49,833 bases of DNA, taken from contig JAQXOR010000036.1 of NCBI GenBank assembly GCA_029099805.1, positions 1 to 49,833 of the forward strand. Direction: 5' to 3'. Position 1 is the first letter of the stretch; each line of letters begins with the position of its first letter. The notes beneath the pieces are model-generated. The model was given only the letters and a program-made list of their open reading frames with translations, was not told the DNA's origin and did not search any database. The DNA is from Lachnospiraceae bacterium (GTDB lineage Bacteria; Bacillota; Clostridia; Lachnospirales; Lachnospiraceae). Positions 25,749-33,306 of the stretch are shown here, piece after piece. The translations under genes were made by a program, and so were the position numbers.

Positions 25749-26579
25749 ATGAATGTCAGAATACGTTTTGCAAAATACGGTGCGGTAAAGTTTATCGGTC
25801 ATCTGGATGTCATGCGTTATTTCCAGAAGGCAGTCCGCAGAGCAGGACTGAAGATAGCTTACTCCCAGGGCTTTCATCCGCATCAGATTATGTCCTTTGC
25901 CTCCCCGCTCGGTGTCGGTATTACAAGCGAAGGGGAATACATGGATATGGAGCTGACTACGGAGTATACCCCCAAGGAAATCGTTGACCGTTTGAACGAA
26001 GCAATGGTAGAGGGGTTTACAGTGCTTTCCTGTCGAATCCTTCCGGAGTCTTTAAACGGCAGAAAAAGAGAAACCGCCATGTCTTTAGTAACAGCGGCGG
26101 ATTATCTGGTTTTCAAAAAACAAAGCAATGATTGCAGAATTTCGGAAAACGGGAAAGAATTACGCTCGGAATGGGCCAGATTCTACGGGCAAAGAAATAT
26201 TCCGGTTGTTAAGAAAGTGAAAAAGTCAAATACAGAGACTTCCATAGATTTAAAACCTTTTCTGTACGGAACCGACTATTATGAAGTCGCAGAGTCCGAT
26301 GCAATGACAGAAATTACACCACACATCGCAGGTACGGATTACTATGAGCTTGAAACAATTCCTGATTTTACAGGAGAGTTAAAAGAGCTTTACAAGAGGA
26401 ATGACTGGTTTTACGTGCCGCTCCGTGTGTCTGCCGGAAGTGCGGATAATATTAAACCGGAGCTTGTGATGGAAGCATTTGCACTTTTCTTGGGCTGCGA
26501 GGATACCGACTCCCTGCACTGGCAGATTCACAGACTTGATATGTATACCGGAGAAGCCCCGGAGTTAAAGCGCTTATAG
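25749..26579 (+). CDS. TIGR03936/DUF2344 radical SAM-associated protein
   Basis: A 276-residue protein with the conserved opening of the DUF2344 family: 'VRIRFAKYGAVKFIGHLDVMRYFQKAVRRA' followed by 'YSQGFHPHQIMSFASPLGVG'. It has no radical SAM cluster of its own and always accompanies the preceding enzyme, in some species as a fusion. It lies 15 bases after it, with GGAGGAG at the start. A central stretch (about 125-200) is variable. It is probably the RNA- or partner-binding subunit of the pair; this is inference from context. Confidence 0.88.
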   Translation: MNVRIRFAKYGAVKFIGHLDVMRYFQKAVRRAGLKIAYSQGFHPHQIMSFASPLGVGITSEGEYMDMELTTEYTPKEIVDRLNEAMVEGFTVLSCRILPESLNGRKRETAMSLVTAADYLVFKKQSNDCRISENGKELRSEWARFYGQRNIPVVKKVKKSNTETSIDLKPFLYGTDYYEVAESDAMTEITPHIAGTDYYELETIPDFTGELKELYKRNDWFYVPLRVSAGSADNIKPELVMEAFALFLGCEDTDSLHWQIHRLDMYTGEAPELKRL

Positions 26580-26632
26580 CAGATAGAACGCCCTTATATT
26601 TAAAAGGGCTATAGTTTATAGGAGAAGATAAG

Positions 26633-27814
26633 ATGCGCCTGGTTGTTACCAAAAGAGACCGCTTTGTGTATTCCGTGCTGTTTGATGAGAAAAACGAGCC
26701 GCTGGAGTTTTATGCCGAACCCGCGGATACGCCGTCCCGACTCGGAAATATTTATATGGGACACGTAAATAATATCGTAAAAAACATAGACGCTGCCTTT
26801 ATCGAAATAGAGGACGGGAGTATATGCTATTGTTCTTTAAAAGAGAAGACCTCTTATCTGTTCGGTCCTCATGCAAACAGCGACAGACTTTGTATGGGAG
26901 ATTATGTACTTGTGCAGGTAGAAAAGGAAAACATCAAGACAAAACAGCCTTCCGTGACCGGAAAACTACAGCTGACGGGCAAATATCTGGTATTGGTACA
27001 CGGAATGAAGGGAGTACGGCTTTCCAACAAAATCAGACAGAAAAAGGACATTAATAGGCTAAAAGTCCTATTTTCTAATTCAGAAAATGAAAATTACGGA
27101 TTAATTGTCAGGACTAATGCACTACAGGCGTCGAATGAGCAGTTAAAGGAGGAAGAAGTCCGACTGGTTTCTTTCTATCGCGAAATCTGCACGACAGGAG
27201 TGCACAAAACAAAGGGCAGCCTGATTTACAAAAGTTTTCCGTGGTATATTGATTTGTTACGGGATTTGCCGGAGTCGGAACTCACAGAGGTTGTAACGGA
27301 TGATGAAGATATATTTTCGGCGTTTTCCGACTATACCGCACAATTTCAGCCGGAGGATACAGGGAAGCTTCGTTTCTACAAGGATGAAAACCTCCCCTTG
27401 GCATCCTTATATTCCCTGCAAAAGCTGGAAAAAGAGGCTCTTTCGAAGCACGTCTGGTTAAAATCCGGCGCCTCTCTTGTGATTGAGCCTACTGAAACTC
27501 TGACAGTTATTGATGTCAATACCGGGAAGGCAATTAACGGCAGGAAAGCAGGAGATGAGGTCTTTTATAAAATTAACGAGGAAGCGGCAAGGGAGTGTAT
27601 GCGCCAGCTTCGTCTGAGAAACCTGTCCGGTATGATTCTGATTGATTTCATCAATATGGAATCCGATGTATATAACGAAAAACTGATGAACCTTCTAAGA
27701 GAGTTTGCGGCAAAGGACAGAATACCAGTCAATGTGGTAGATATGACAGGACTGCGTTTGGTGGAGTTGACGAGAAAGAAAGTCAAGAAACCGTTGCACG
27801 AGATGTTATCCTAA
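26633..27814 (+). CDS. rng: Ribonuclease G/E family endoribonuclease
   Basis: A 393-residue endoribonuclease for RNA processing and decay. An S1-like domain occupies about 38-125 (GNIYMGHVNNIVKNIDAAFIEI). The catalytic aspartates appear in LTVIDVNTGKAINGR (near 303) and GMILIDFINMES (near 345), and the RNase H-like segment ends at VELTRKKVKKPLHEML. The protein stops just where E. coli RNase E/G has the CPxC zinc-link, so the link and the later domain are missing. A purine-rich RBS (GGAGAAG) precedes ATG 26633. It is the third gene of the radical SAM operon. In many relatives rplU follows directly; here 4.4 kb separates them. Confidence 0.88.
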   Translation: MRLVVTKRDRFVYSVLFDEKNEPLEFYAEPADTPSRLGNIYMGHVNNIVKNIDAAFIEIEDGSICYCSLKEKTSYLFGPHANSDRLCMGDYVLVQVEKENIKTKQPSVTGKLQLTGKYLVLVHGMKGVRLSNKIRQKKDINRLKVLFSNSENENYGLIVRTNALQASNEQLKEEEVRLVSFYREICTTGVHKTKGSLIYKSFPWYIDLLRDLPESELTEVVTDDEDIFSAFSDYTAQFQPEDTGKLRFYKDENLPLASLYSLQKLEKEALSKHVWLKSGASLVIEPTETLTVIDVNTGKAINGRKAGDEVFYKINEEAARECMRQLRLRNLSGMILIDFINMESDVYNEKLMNLLREFAAKDRIPVNVVDMTGLRLVELTRKKVKKPLHEMLS

Positions 27815-27898
27815 ATTCATGTTATTTTTATAAATGAAATGATTTCCTTTTAAATTCATGCGCATTTTTCACAAAAATGTTTTGTCAAAAAATTAACA

Positions 27899-27928
27899 CT
27901 GACATTTTCAACCTTTTCATGTTATAAT
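27899..27928 (+). promoter_or_regulatory. carD promoter
   Basis: CTGACA at 27899-27904, 18-base spacer, TATAAT at 27923-27928. The gap between the rng stop and here is very AT-rich with no clear terminator. Confidence 0.6.
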
Positions 27929-27951
27929 CACTATCAAAGAAGAGTTGATGT

Positions 27952-27986
27952 AAGCGCCTTTCCTTTATTTACGGGAACAGGCGCTT
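27952..27986 (+). promoter_or_regulatory. Hairpin in the carD leader
   Basis: AAGCGCCT (27952-27959) pairs perfectly with AGGCGCTT (27979-27986); an inner TTCC/GGAA pairing extends the stem. It lies about 18 bases after the predicted transcription start and has no clean T-run, so it may be a stabilising or regulatory leader stem rather than a terminator. Confidence 0.5.
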
Positions 27987-28040
27987 CAATTTCCCCAAAA
28001 ACAGGTTATTATGTTTTGATACGGATTTGGAGGTTGAAAA

Positions 28041-28553
28041 ATGTTTAAAAAAGGTGAATATGTAGTTTGTAGAAATAACGGAATTTGCAAGGTTACAGAC
28101 ATAACAACCCTAAATATGGAAAATACTCCGAAAGATCGCCTGTATTACATTTTAAAGCCGGTGTATGCGGAGTCCAGTACTGTCTACATTCCTGTTGACA
28201 ATCATAAGGTTGCGCTTCGTGCCGCACTTTCCGCAGAAGAAGCTCACGCATTGATTAACAGGATTCCGTCCTTAGACCTTGTCTGGGTGGAAAATGAAAA
28301 GCAGCGTGAGCATACATATAAGGAATGCTTAAAGCAAAATACCTGTGAGGATTACGTGCGTATCATCAAGACGTTATATCTTCGTAAGCAGACACGCTTG
28401 TCCAAGGGACAAAAGATTATCGGCTTAGACGAGCGTTACTTAAGGCTGGCAGAAGATTTCTTGTACGGAGAGCTTGCGGTTGCACTGGGAATTCCGAAAC
28501 AGAAGGTAGAGGATTACATCCGTGAGGCAGTAGAAAGCAGAGTGCTTCCGTAA
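28041..28553 (+). CDS. CarD/CdnL-family RNA polymerase-binding regulator
   Basis: A 170-residue protein. The N-terminal domain begins with the family pattern FKKGEYVVCRNNGICKV and a 'YYILKPVYAESSTVYIPVDN' beta-rich RNA-polymerase interaction module; a helical DNA-contacting C-terminal part follows (about 70-165). Known CarD proteins bind the beta subunit and stabilise open promoter complexes. GGAGG precedes ATG 28041. It is preceded by its own promoter and leader hairpin, and is convergent with the lipoprotein gene whose stop is only 14 bases away. Confidence 0.87.
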   Translation: MFKKGEYVVCRNNGICKVTDITTLNMENTPKDRLYYILKPVYAESSTVYIPVDNHKVALRAALSAEEAHALINRIPSLDLVWVENEKQREHTYKECLKQNTCEDYVRIIKTLYLRKQTRLSKGQKIIGLDERYLRLAEDFLYGELAVALGIPKQKVEDYIREAVESRVLP

Positions 28554-28567
28554 ACGAAAATAAGCAG

Positions 28568-29773
28568 CTATTTCTGCAATGCCTTATAACGCTCCGGATT
28601 CCATGTGTAACCGCCATGGACTGTCAGTTCTTCTTCTGTCAGCATAAAGTGGTTACTTATGCCACCGCGGTCTGCAGTCGGGTCGCAATAGTAGCCCACT
28701 CCGTCCAGCACTACATAATTCCACATATGATATTCTCCGCTGCATACGCCGGAAACCGTGTAATTTTCAACCCCGAGCATTGTCAGAAGCATTTCAAAGG
28801 CTTGGGCATAGCCGCCGCAGATTGCCAGACCGTCTTTTAATGCACCAAGAGCAACGGTCGATTCGTATGGCATACTGTTACGGTCTGTATAATAACGGAA
28901 GTCATAGGCAGTATTTTGGGGAAGGTAGGAGTAGGCGGCCTTAATCTTTTCCTCCGGTGTCATCCCATCGGTCACGACCGACGAAAGCACTTCTCCGCAT
29001 AGCACAAAGCTTTCATTTATTGCGTCAACGCATTCAGATAGAGCTTTCCCTACAGGCGGCGTGGCAATAATCTCAGTGCAGTCTTTATTCGGCGTATATC
29101 TAATCCAGCCGTAGCCGGCCTGCGAAAGTGCTCTCCAAATATCATCAACCGCAAGCGTTGCATCCGTAATGGCAATCGGAAGCCGTTCCGTGCCGTTATT
29201 CATGCTCTGTGCCATAACAACGGCATCATGCAGGGAGCCGACAATATGGCTTCCGGAAGGAACGCCGTTATCATAGGCACCCGTCTTATACGGCATATAG
29301 GAAAAAGTGCAAACTGCCGTATCTCCTGTAACGGAAACCGCAATATCATAGGTATATTTCAATTCTTGATGCTCCGACAAAACGGAAGAGTAGACATTTT
29401 TTATATCAATTTCTATCCCATAGGTCCAAACCATATCACTTACATCTAGTTTCACTTCAGATTCCAGTCTGGTCATAGCCTCCAAAAAGAGGCTTCGGAT
29501 TTCCTCTAAGGTATGTACCTCTGACGGAGAAGGCGCTTCGGTCGGAGTCTCAACGGGAATAGCCGGAGTTGGAGAGAGCGTTACATTCGGAGTCACTTCC
29601 GGAATAACACCCGTTACCGGAGCATCCGGCACTTCCGAGGTAGGAACGGGCTGTGTCACTTCGTCAGCCGGAAGCTTTGTTCCGGTAGAAGGCGTATTAT
29701 CGGAAACGCCGGAACAGGCCGTCAAAGAAAGCATTGCTATCGTAAGCAGCAGTGTAATATTTTTTTTATTCAT
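28568..29773 (-). CDS. Lipoprotein with transglutaminase-like domain
   Basis: A 401-residue exported protein. It has a lipoprotein signal peptide with the lipobox LTAC (Cys20). A Pro/Thr-rich linker covers about 22-85. The C-terminal region has the transglutaminase-like triad: Cys in LAICGGYAQAFEMLL near 315, His in SGEYHMWNYV near 345 and Asp in YYCDPTADR near 360. Such domains act as peptidases or peptide-bond-modifying enzymes at the cell surface; the substrate is unknown. Its own minus-strand promoter lies at 29869-29897, and its maturation would depend on a signal peptidase II such as LspA at 48660. It is part of the block inserted between rng and rplU. Confidence 0.85.
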   Translation of the reverse strand: MNKKNITLLLTIAMLSLTACSGVSDNTPSTGTKLPADEVTQPVPTSEVPDAPVTGVIPEVTPNVTLSPTPAIPVETPTEAPSPSEVHTLEEIRSLFLEAMTRLESEVKLDVSDMVWTYGIEIDIKNVYSSVLSEHQELKYTYDIAVSVTGDTAVCTFSYMPYKTGAYDNGVPSGSHIVGSLHDAVVMAQSMNNGTERLPIAITDATLAVDDIWRALSQAGYGWIRYTPNKDCTEIIATPPVGKALSECVDAINESFVLCGEVLSSVVTDGMTPEEKIKAAYSYLPQNTAYDFRYYTDRNSMPYESTVALGALKDGLAICGGYAQAFEMLLTMLGVENYTVSGVCSGEYHMWNYVVLDGVGYYCDPTADRGGISNHFMLTEEELTVHGGYTWNPERYKALQK

Positions 29774-29868
29774 AGCAGATATCCTCTCGTTTTTCGCTTT
29801 TTCTTAGTAGCATTCGGGTGTAAAAGTATTAATCAAAAAAACTTAAACAAATCATTGTCCACAACCAG

Positions 29869-29897
29869 ACTGTAGCACAGGGAACATACAATGTCAA
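29869..29897 (-). promoter_or_regulatory. Promoter of the transglutaminase-like lipoprotein gene
   Basis: Minus-strand TTGACA (complement of 29892-29897) and TACAGT (complement of 29869-29874), 17 bases apart, with TG before the -10. Confidence 0.75.
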
Positions 29898-29926
29898 TTG
29901 AAGGGAAATAAAACATTTCAGATACT

Positions 29927-29942
29927 TGTATAATTGTATACA
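29927..29942 (-). promoter_or_regulatory. Candidate operator upstream of ddh promoter
   Basis: TGTATAATTGTATACA on the plus strand is the exact reverse complement of the 16-mer at 152-167. It sits inside a 14-bp perfect palindrome AATTGTATACAATT (29932-29945). It ends 8 bases before the ddh -35, a typical activator or upstream-repressor position. Confidence 0.5.
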
Positions 29943-29950
29943 ATTTGTGA

Positions 29951-29979
29951 TTGACATTTTATTCCGGCAGGATTATAAT
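29951..29979 (+). promoter_or_regulatory. ddh promoter
   Basis: Consensus TTGACA at 29951-29956 and TATAAT at 29974-29979 with a 17-base spacer. Confidence 0.9.
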
Positions 29980-30009
29980 AAAGCCATCTTTTTTAGGAGG
30001 ATAACGGTT

Positions 30010-30993
30010 ATGAAAATAAGAATTGCAATTGCAGGTTACGGTAATCTTGGTCGCGGTGTAGAAAATGCAGTAAGTGCTTCACCGGATTGTGAGCTGGTGG
30101 CTTTATTTACAAGACGTGACCCGGCAAGCATCACAACGCGTACCGGAGTTCCGGTTTACGCGATGGAAGATGCGGTTAAGATGCAGGATAAAATAGATGT
30201 TATGATATTATGTGGCGGCAGTGCCAATGATTTGCCGGTACAGACACCGGAGCTTGCAAAGTATTTTAATGTCATCGACAGCTTTGATACCCATGCACGT
30301 ATTCCGGAGCATTTTGCAAATGTGGATGCAGCAAGTAAGGAAGCAAAGAAGGTCAGCGTGATTTCCGTCGGCTGGGACCCGGGTATGTTTTCCCTGAACC
30401 GTTGCTACGGTCAGGCAATTCTGCCAAATGGTCATGACTATACGTTCTGGGGCAAGGGCGTAAGCCAAGGTCATTCCGATGCCATCCGCCGGATTCCGGG
30501 CGTAAAGGATGCAAAGCAGTACACGATTCCGGTAGATTCCGCGCTTGCAAGCGTGCGTGCAGGAGAGAATCCGGAGCTTTCTACCCGTGAAAAGCATACC
30601 AGAGAGTGCTTCGTTGTAGCAGAAGAGGGCGCAGACCTTGCCGCAATCGAGCAGGCAATCGTTACAATGCCGAATTACTTTGCAGACTATGATACCACGG
30701 TACATTTTATTACCGAGGAGGAGCTTGCGCGTGACCACAGCGGCATTCCGCACGGCGGCATGGTATTCCGTTCCGGCACCACCGGAGCTGCAAATGAGTA
30801 TAAAAATGTGATTGAATACCGCTTACAGCTTGATTCCAATCCGGAATTTACCGCAAGTGTTCTGACCGCATATGCAAGAGCGGCATACCGCCTTGCTAAG
30901 GAAGGCCAGTACGGCTGTAAGACCGTGCTTGATATCGCACCGGCTTATCTGCATCCGCAGAGTCCGGAGGAGCTGAGAAAGAACCTGCTGTAA
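30010..30993 (+). CDS. ddh: meso-Diaminopimelate dehydrogenase
   Basis: A 327-residue NADPH-dependent enzyme that makes meso-2,6-diaminopimelate directly from tetrahydrodipicolinate and ammonia, bypassing four steps; the product feeds peptidoglycan and lysine. The N-terminal Rossmann motif IAIAGYGNLGRGVENAV, VALFTRRDP, and the central VISVGWDPGMFSLNR followed by FWGKGVSQGHSDAIRRI identify it. ATG 30010 is 9 bases from AGGAGG at 29995-30000; the longer open frame from 29926 lies across the promoter. It is monocistronic, with a strong promoter and a terminator. Confidence 0.95.
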   Translation: MKIRIAIAGYGNLGRGVENAVSASPDCELVALFTRRDPASITTRTGVPVYAMEDAVKMQDKIDVMILCGGSANDLPVQTPELAKYFNVIDSFDTHARIPEHFANVDAASKEAKKVSVISVGWDPGMFSLNRCYGQAILPNGHDYTFWGKGVSQGHSDAIRRIPGVKDAKQYTIPVDSALASVRAGENPELSTREKHTRECFVVAEEGADLAAIEQAIVTMPNYFADYDTTVHFITEEELARDHSGIPHGGMVFRSGTTGAANEYKNVIEYRLQLDSNPEFTASVLTAYARAAYRLAKEGQYGCKTVLDIAPAYLHPQSPEELRKNLL

Positions 30994-31015
30994 AATGAAT
31001 CGGAAAAATTAATAT

Positions 31016-31071
31016 AAGAAAATGTACCAGGAATAAATTTTTTCAAAGGGTTTATTTCTGGTTTTTCTTAT
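31016..31071 (+). terminator. ddh terminator
   Basis: AAGAAAA and CCAGGAATAAA (31016-31022, 31027-31037) pair with TTTATTTCTGG and TTTTTCTT (31051-31069). The 4-base bulge and one mismatch leave a strong stem ending in T-rich sequence. Confidence 0.75.
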
Positions 31072-31116
31072 GTTATTATGATTAATGATGAGTATAGTTT
31101 ACATGGAGGAAATGTA

Positions 31117-32055
31117 ATGGAATACTTAATTAACAGAATTGATTCCATAGTGAATTCTGAAAAGGATGAAGCAAAAGTAATCTATTCCGGCAATGGTATG
31201 ACGATAGATTGTTTTCATTTAAAGAAATGTACAAGCCTAATGGAAAGTCTGGAACAACCGATTCGCAGAGAAGGGGAAAAGAAAACTGTTTGTTATATTG
31301 TAGTAAAAGGTTGTCTGGAATTTTGGTTAGGGGAGGAAAAGGTAACGATTCCCCAGGGCGGTTGCATAACAGTCATGCCGGAGGATAACTTTTCGATTTG
31401 GGCCCTGGAGGATTCTGACCTTTTTGCAATTCATAATGACATTGAACCGGATTTTGACAACACTCCGCGCGAACTTGTAGAAGCAGTAACCAAAGTAGAA
31501 TTAAAGGACAGTTATTTGCAGGGCCATAACTATCGTGTGGGCAAATACTCTATGTTAATGATGCAAATAATGTGTCCGGAAAATGCAAACTACAACTATT
31601 ATTTATCTGCTGCATATCATGATGTTGGAAAGGTGGTTGTGCCGGAGCACATTTTGAATAAAACGGATAAGCTGACTGACAAAGAGTTTGAAGAAATCAA
31701 AAAACATCCGGCAGCATCCTATGACATGTTAAAAATTTATCTGGGAAGCAAGAATGCCAACTACGCAAGATGGCATCATGAGAAATTAGATGGAAGTGGC
31801 TATCCGGACGGAATTAAGGGAGCGCAAATTCCGATAGAAAGTCGTATTATGGCGGTTGCAGATATCTTTGATGCATTAACAACAGCCCGTTGTTATCGAA
31901 AAGCTTTTAGTTTTGAAAAAGCCCTAGATATTATGAAATCTGATGTAGAAAAAGGCAAGCTCGATGGTGAAGCTTTTGAGGTCCTTCAAAAACTGGTTAT
32001 GGACGGAAAAATCGTCGACGGTGTTGATAATCAAGTGAAAATTCCCAAAAAATAA
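31117..32055 (+). CDS. Cupin-like sensor fused to HD-GYP phosphodiesterase domain
   Basis: A 312-residue cytosolic protein. Residues about 55-110 look like a cupin/cyclic-nucleotide-like beta barrel ('VCYIVVKGCLEFWLGEEKVTIPQGGCITVMPEDN'). Residues about 135-300 form an HD-GYP domain with HDVGK (H168, D169), conserved 'HPAASYDML', and HHEKLDGSGYPDG near 219-231. HD-GYP proteins hydrolyse cyclic di-GMP or related dinucleotides; all visible metal ligands are present, so it is probably active. ATG 31117 has GGAGG at 31104-31108; the earlier ATG at 31078 has no RBS. The cupin half may bind a small ligand that tunes activity. The rplU promoter follows with no clear terminator. Confidence 0.82.
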   Translation: MEYLINRIDSIVNSEKDEAKVIYSGNGMTIDCFHLKKCTSLMESLEQPIRREGEKKTVCYIVVKGCLEFWLGEEKVTIPQGGCITVMPEDNFSIWALEDSDLFAIHNDIEPDFDNTPRELVEAVTKVELKDSYLQGHNYRVGKYSMLMMQIMCPENANYNYYLSAAYHDVGKVVVPEHILNKTDKLTDKEFEEIKKHPAASYDMLKIYLGSKNANYARWHHEKLDGSGYPDGIKGAQIPIESRIMAVADIFDALTTARCYRKAFSFEKALDIMKSDVEKGKLDGEAFEVLQKLVMDGKIVDGVDNQVKIPKK

Positions 32056-32125
32056 ATAGGAAATTTTATCATACAGTTATCGTAAAGTTATATCAAAAAA
32101 TGACGCTAAAATTATGAAAAAATGC

Positions 32126-32154
32126 TTGACATCGCTTGTAAACCATGTTATAGT
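32126..32154 (+). promoter_or_regulatory. rplU operon promoter
   Basis: TTGACA at 32126-32131, 17-base spacer, TATAGT at 32149-32154. Confidence 0.88.
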
Positions 32155-32159
32155 AATCT

Positions 32160-32245
32160 AGTGTGCCGCACAACGAGGTTCAAGTTCTGTCCTTTTTTAA
32201 GAACAGACACCACAGTTGGCGAGTATTGTAAATAGGAGGTGCCAT
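32160..32245 (+). promoter_or_regulatory. Probable L21 autoregulatory leader
   Basis: The roughly 85-base leader contains CCGCACAACGAGG, then a GTTCT/AGAAC hairpin enclosing a T-run, and the RBS. Its location and the motif recall the Firmicutes L21 leader, in which ribosomal protein L21 binds to repress its own operon. I recognise it by eye only. Confidence 0.55.
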
Positions 32246-32554
32246 ATGTACGCAATCATTGCAACAGGTGGTAAACAGTACAAAGTTGCCGAAGGCGACG
32301 TGATTAAGGTTGAGAAGCTCGGCGTGGAGGCTGGTAATACGGTTACTTTTGACCGTGTGCTTGCTGTAAATAACGGTTCCCTTTCCGTAGGAAATCCGAC
32401 CGTTGCCGGTGCAAGTGTTTCCGCTACCGTAGTAGAGGAAGGCAAAGCAAAGAAGGTTATTGTTTATCGGTATAAGAGAAAGTCCGGATACCATAAGAAG
32501 AATGGTCACAGACAGGCTTACACCAAGGTTAAGATTGACAAGATTAACGCTTAA
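32246..32554 (+). CDS. rplU: 50S ribosomal protein L21
   Basis: A 102-residue protein of the large ribosomal subunit beginning [14 protein letters not shown], with the conserved C-terminal '[24 protein letters not shown]' region split by basic residues contacting 23S rRNA. ATG 32246 has AGGAGG 5 bases upstream. First gene of the rplU-prp-rpmA operon, which is universal in this order in Firmicutes. Confidence 0.98.
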   Translation: MYAIIATGGKQYKVAEGDVIKVEKLGVEAGNTVTFDRVLAVNNGSLSVGNPTVAGASVSATVVEEGKAKKVIVYRYKRKSGYHKKNGHRQAYTKVKIDKINA

Positions 32555-32566
32555 TTATTGTATCGT

Positions 32567-32920
32567 ATGATTACAATTACATTTTATGCAAAAGAAATCG
32601 AGCAGAATGTCAAAGTCAATTTAGAGTCCGTTACCGGTTTTTCGTCCGAAGGACATGCAGGCTATGCGAAGCATGGCAAAGATATTGTATGTGCTGCGGT
32701 TTCGGCACTGGTAATGAACACCATGAATTCAATTCATTCCTTTACCTCGGATGTGTTTGACTACAGTGAGGATGAAAAGAAAGGGATGATTGATTTCAGA
32801 ATCGTTTCCGAACCGAGTCCTGAGACAACATTGCTTTTGAAATCTCTTATCTTGGGATTGCAGAGCATTCAGGAGGAGTACGGAGAGAAGTATTTACGTA
32901 TTGTTTTTCAGAATTCATAA
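32567..32920 (+). CDS. prp: Ribosomal-processing cysteine protease Prp
   Basis: A 117-residue protease that removes the N-terminal extension of L27. The catalytic dyad is visible: His30 in SSEGHAGYA and Cys42 in DIVCAAVSAL, 12 residues apart as in the Staphylococcus enzyme. It sits between rplU and rpmA as expected, and rpmA here does carry the cleavable leader. The RBS before ATG 32567 is weak; translation may be coupled to rplU, whose stop is 12 bases upstream. The longer TTG start at 32558 is possible. Confidence 0.93.
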   Translation: MITITFYAKEIEQNVKVNLESVTGFSSEGHAGYAKHGKDIVCAAVSALVMNTMNSIHSFTSDVFDYSEDEKKGMIDFRIVSEPSPETTLLLKSLILGLQSIQEEYGEKYLRIVFQNS

Positions 32921-32933
32921 GGAGGTATAGGTC

Positions 32934-33221
32934 ATGTTTAAGATGAACCTTCAGTTTTTCGCTCATAAAAAGGGTGTAGGTTCCACGAAGAACGGCAGAG
33001 ATTCCGAGTCCAAGCGCCTTGGCGCTAAGCGTGCTGACGGTCAGTTCGTACTTGCCGGCAACATTCTTTACAGACAGCGTGGTACCAAGATTCATCCGGG
33101 TGTAAATGTAGGCCGCGGCGGCGACGATACATTATACGCACTGGTTGACGGTGTTTTAAAATTCGAGAGAAAGGGACGCGACAAGAAGCAGGCTTCCGTA
33201 TATCCGGTTGATGCTGAATAA
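32934..33221 (+). CDS. rpmA: 50S ribosomal protein L27 with cleavable leader
   Basis: A 95-residue protein. It begins [14 protein letters not shown], the extension that Prp cleaves between F9 and A10 in related bacteria, followed by the invariant [17 protein letters not shown] and '[21 protein letters not shown]'. The mature N-terminus reaches the peptidyl transferase centre, so processing is needed for ribosome function. GGAGG precedes the ATG. Confidence 0.98.
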   Translation: MFKMNLQFFAHKKGVGSTKNGRDSESKRLGAKRADGQFVLAGNILYRQRGTKIHPGVNVGRGGDDTLYALVDGVLKFERKGRDKKQASVYPVDAE

Positions 33222-33244
33222 GTCCTGACTTAATGAGACACGAT

Positions 33245-33286
33245 AAACCCTGAATTCTTTTTCGAAATGAATTTGGGGTTTTTTCG
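33245..33286 (+). terminator. Terminator of the rplU operon
   Basis: AAACCCTGAATTC (33245-33257) pairs with GAATTTGGGGTTT (33269-33281) with two non-Watson-Crick positions, then TTTT. It lies between rpmA and obgE, so obgE needs readthrough or a promoter I did not see. Confidence 0.75.
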
Positions 33287-33306
33287 TATTTTTTGAAGGA
33301 GGCTTT

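Noticed and set aside
30208-30753. A 181-residue minus-strand open frame
   Set aside because: Antisense to ddh, which has convincing active-site motifs; Cys-rich nonsense-like sequence.
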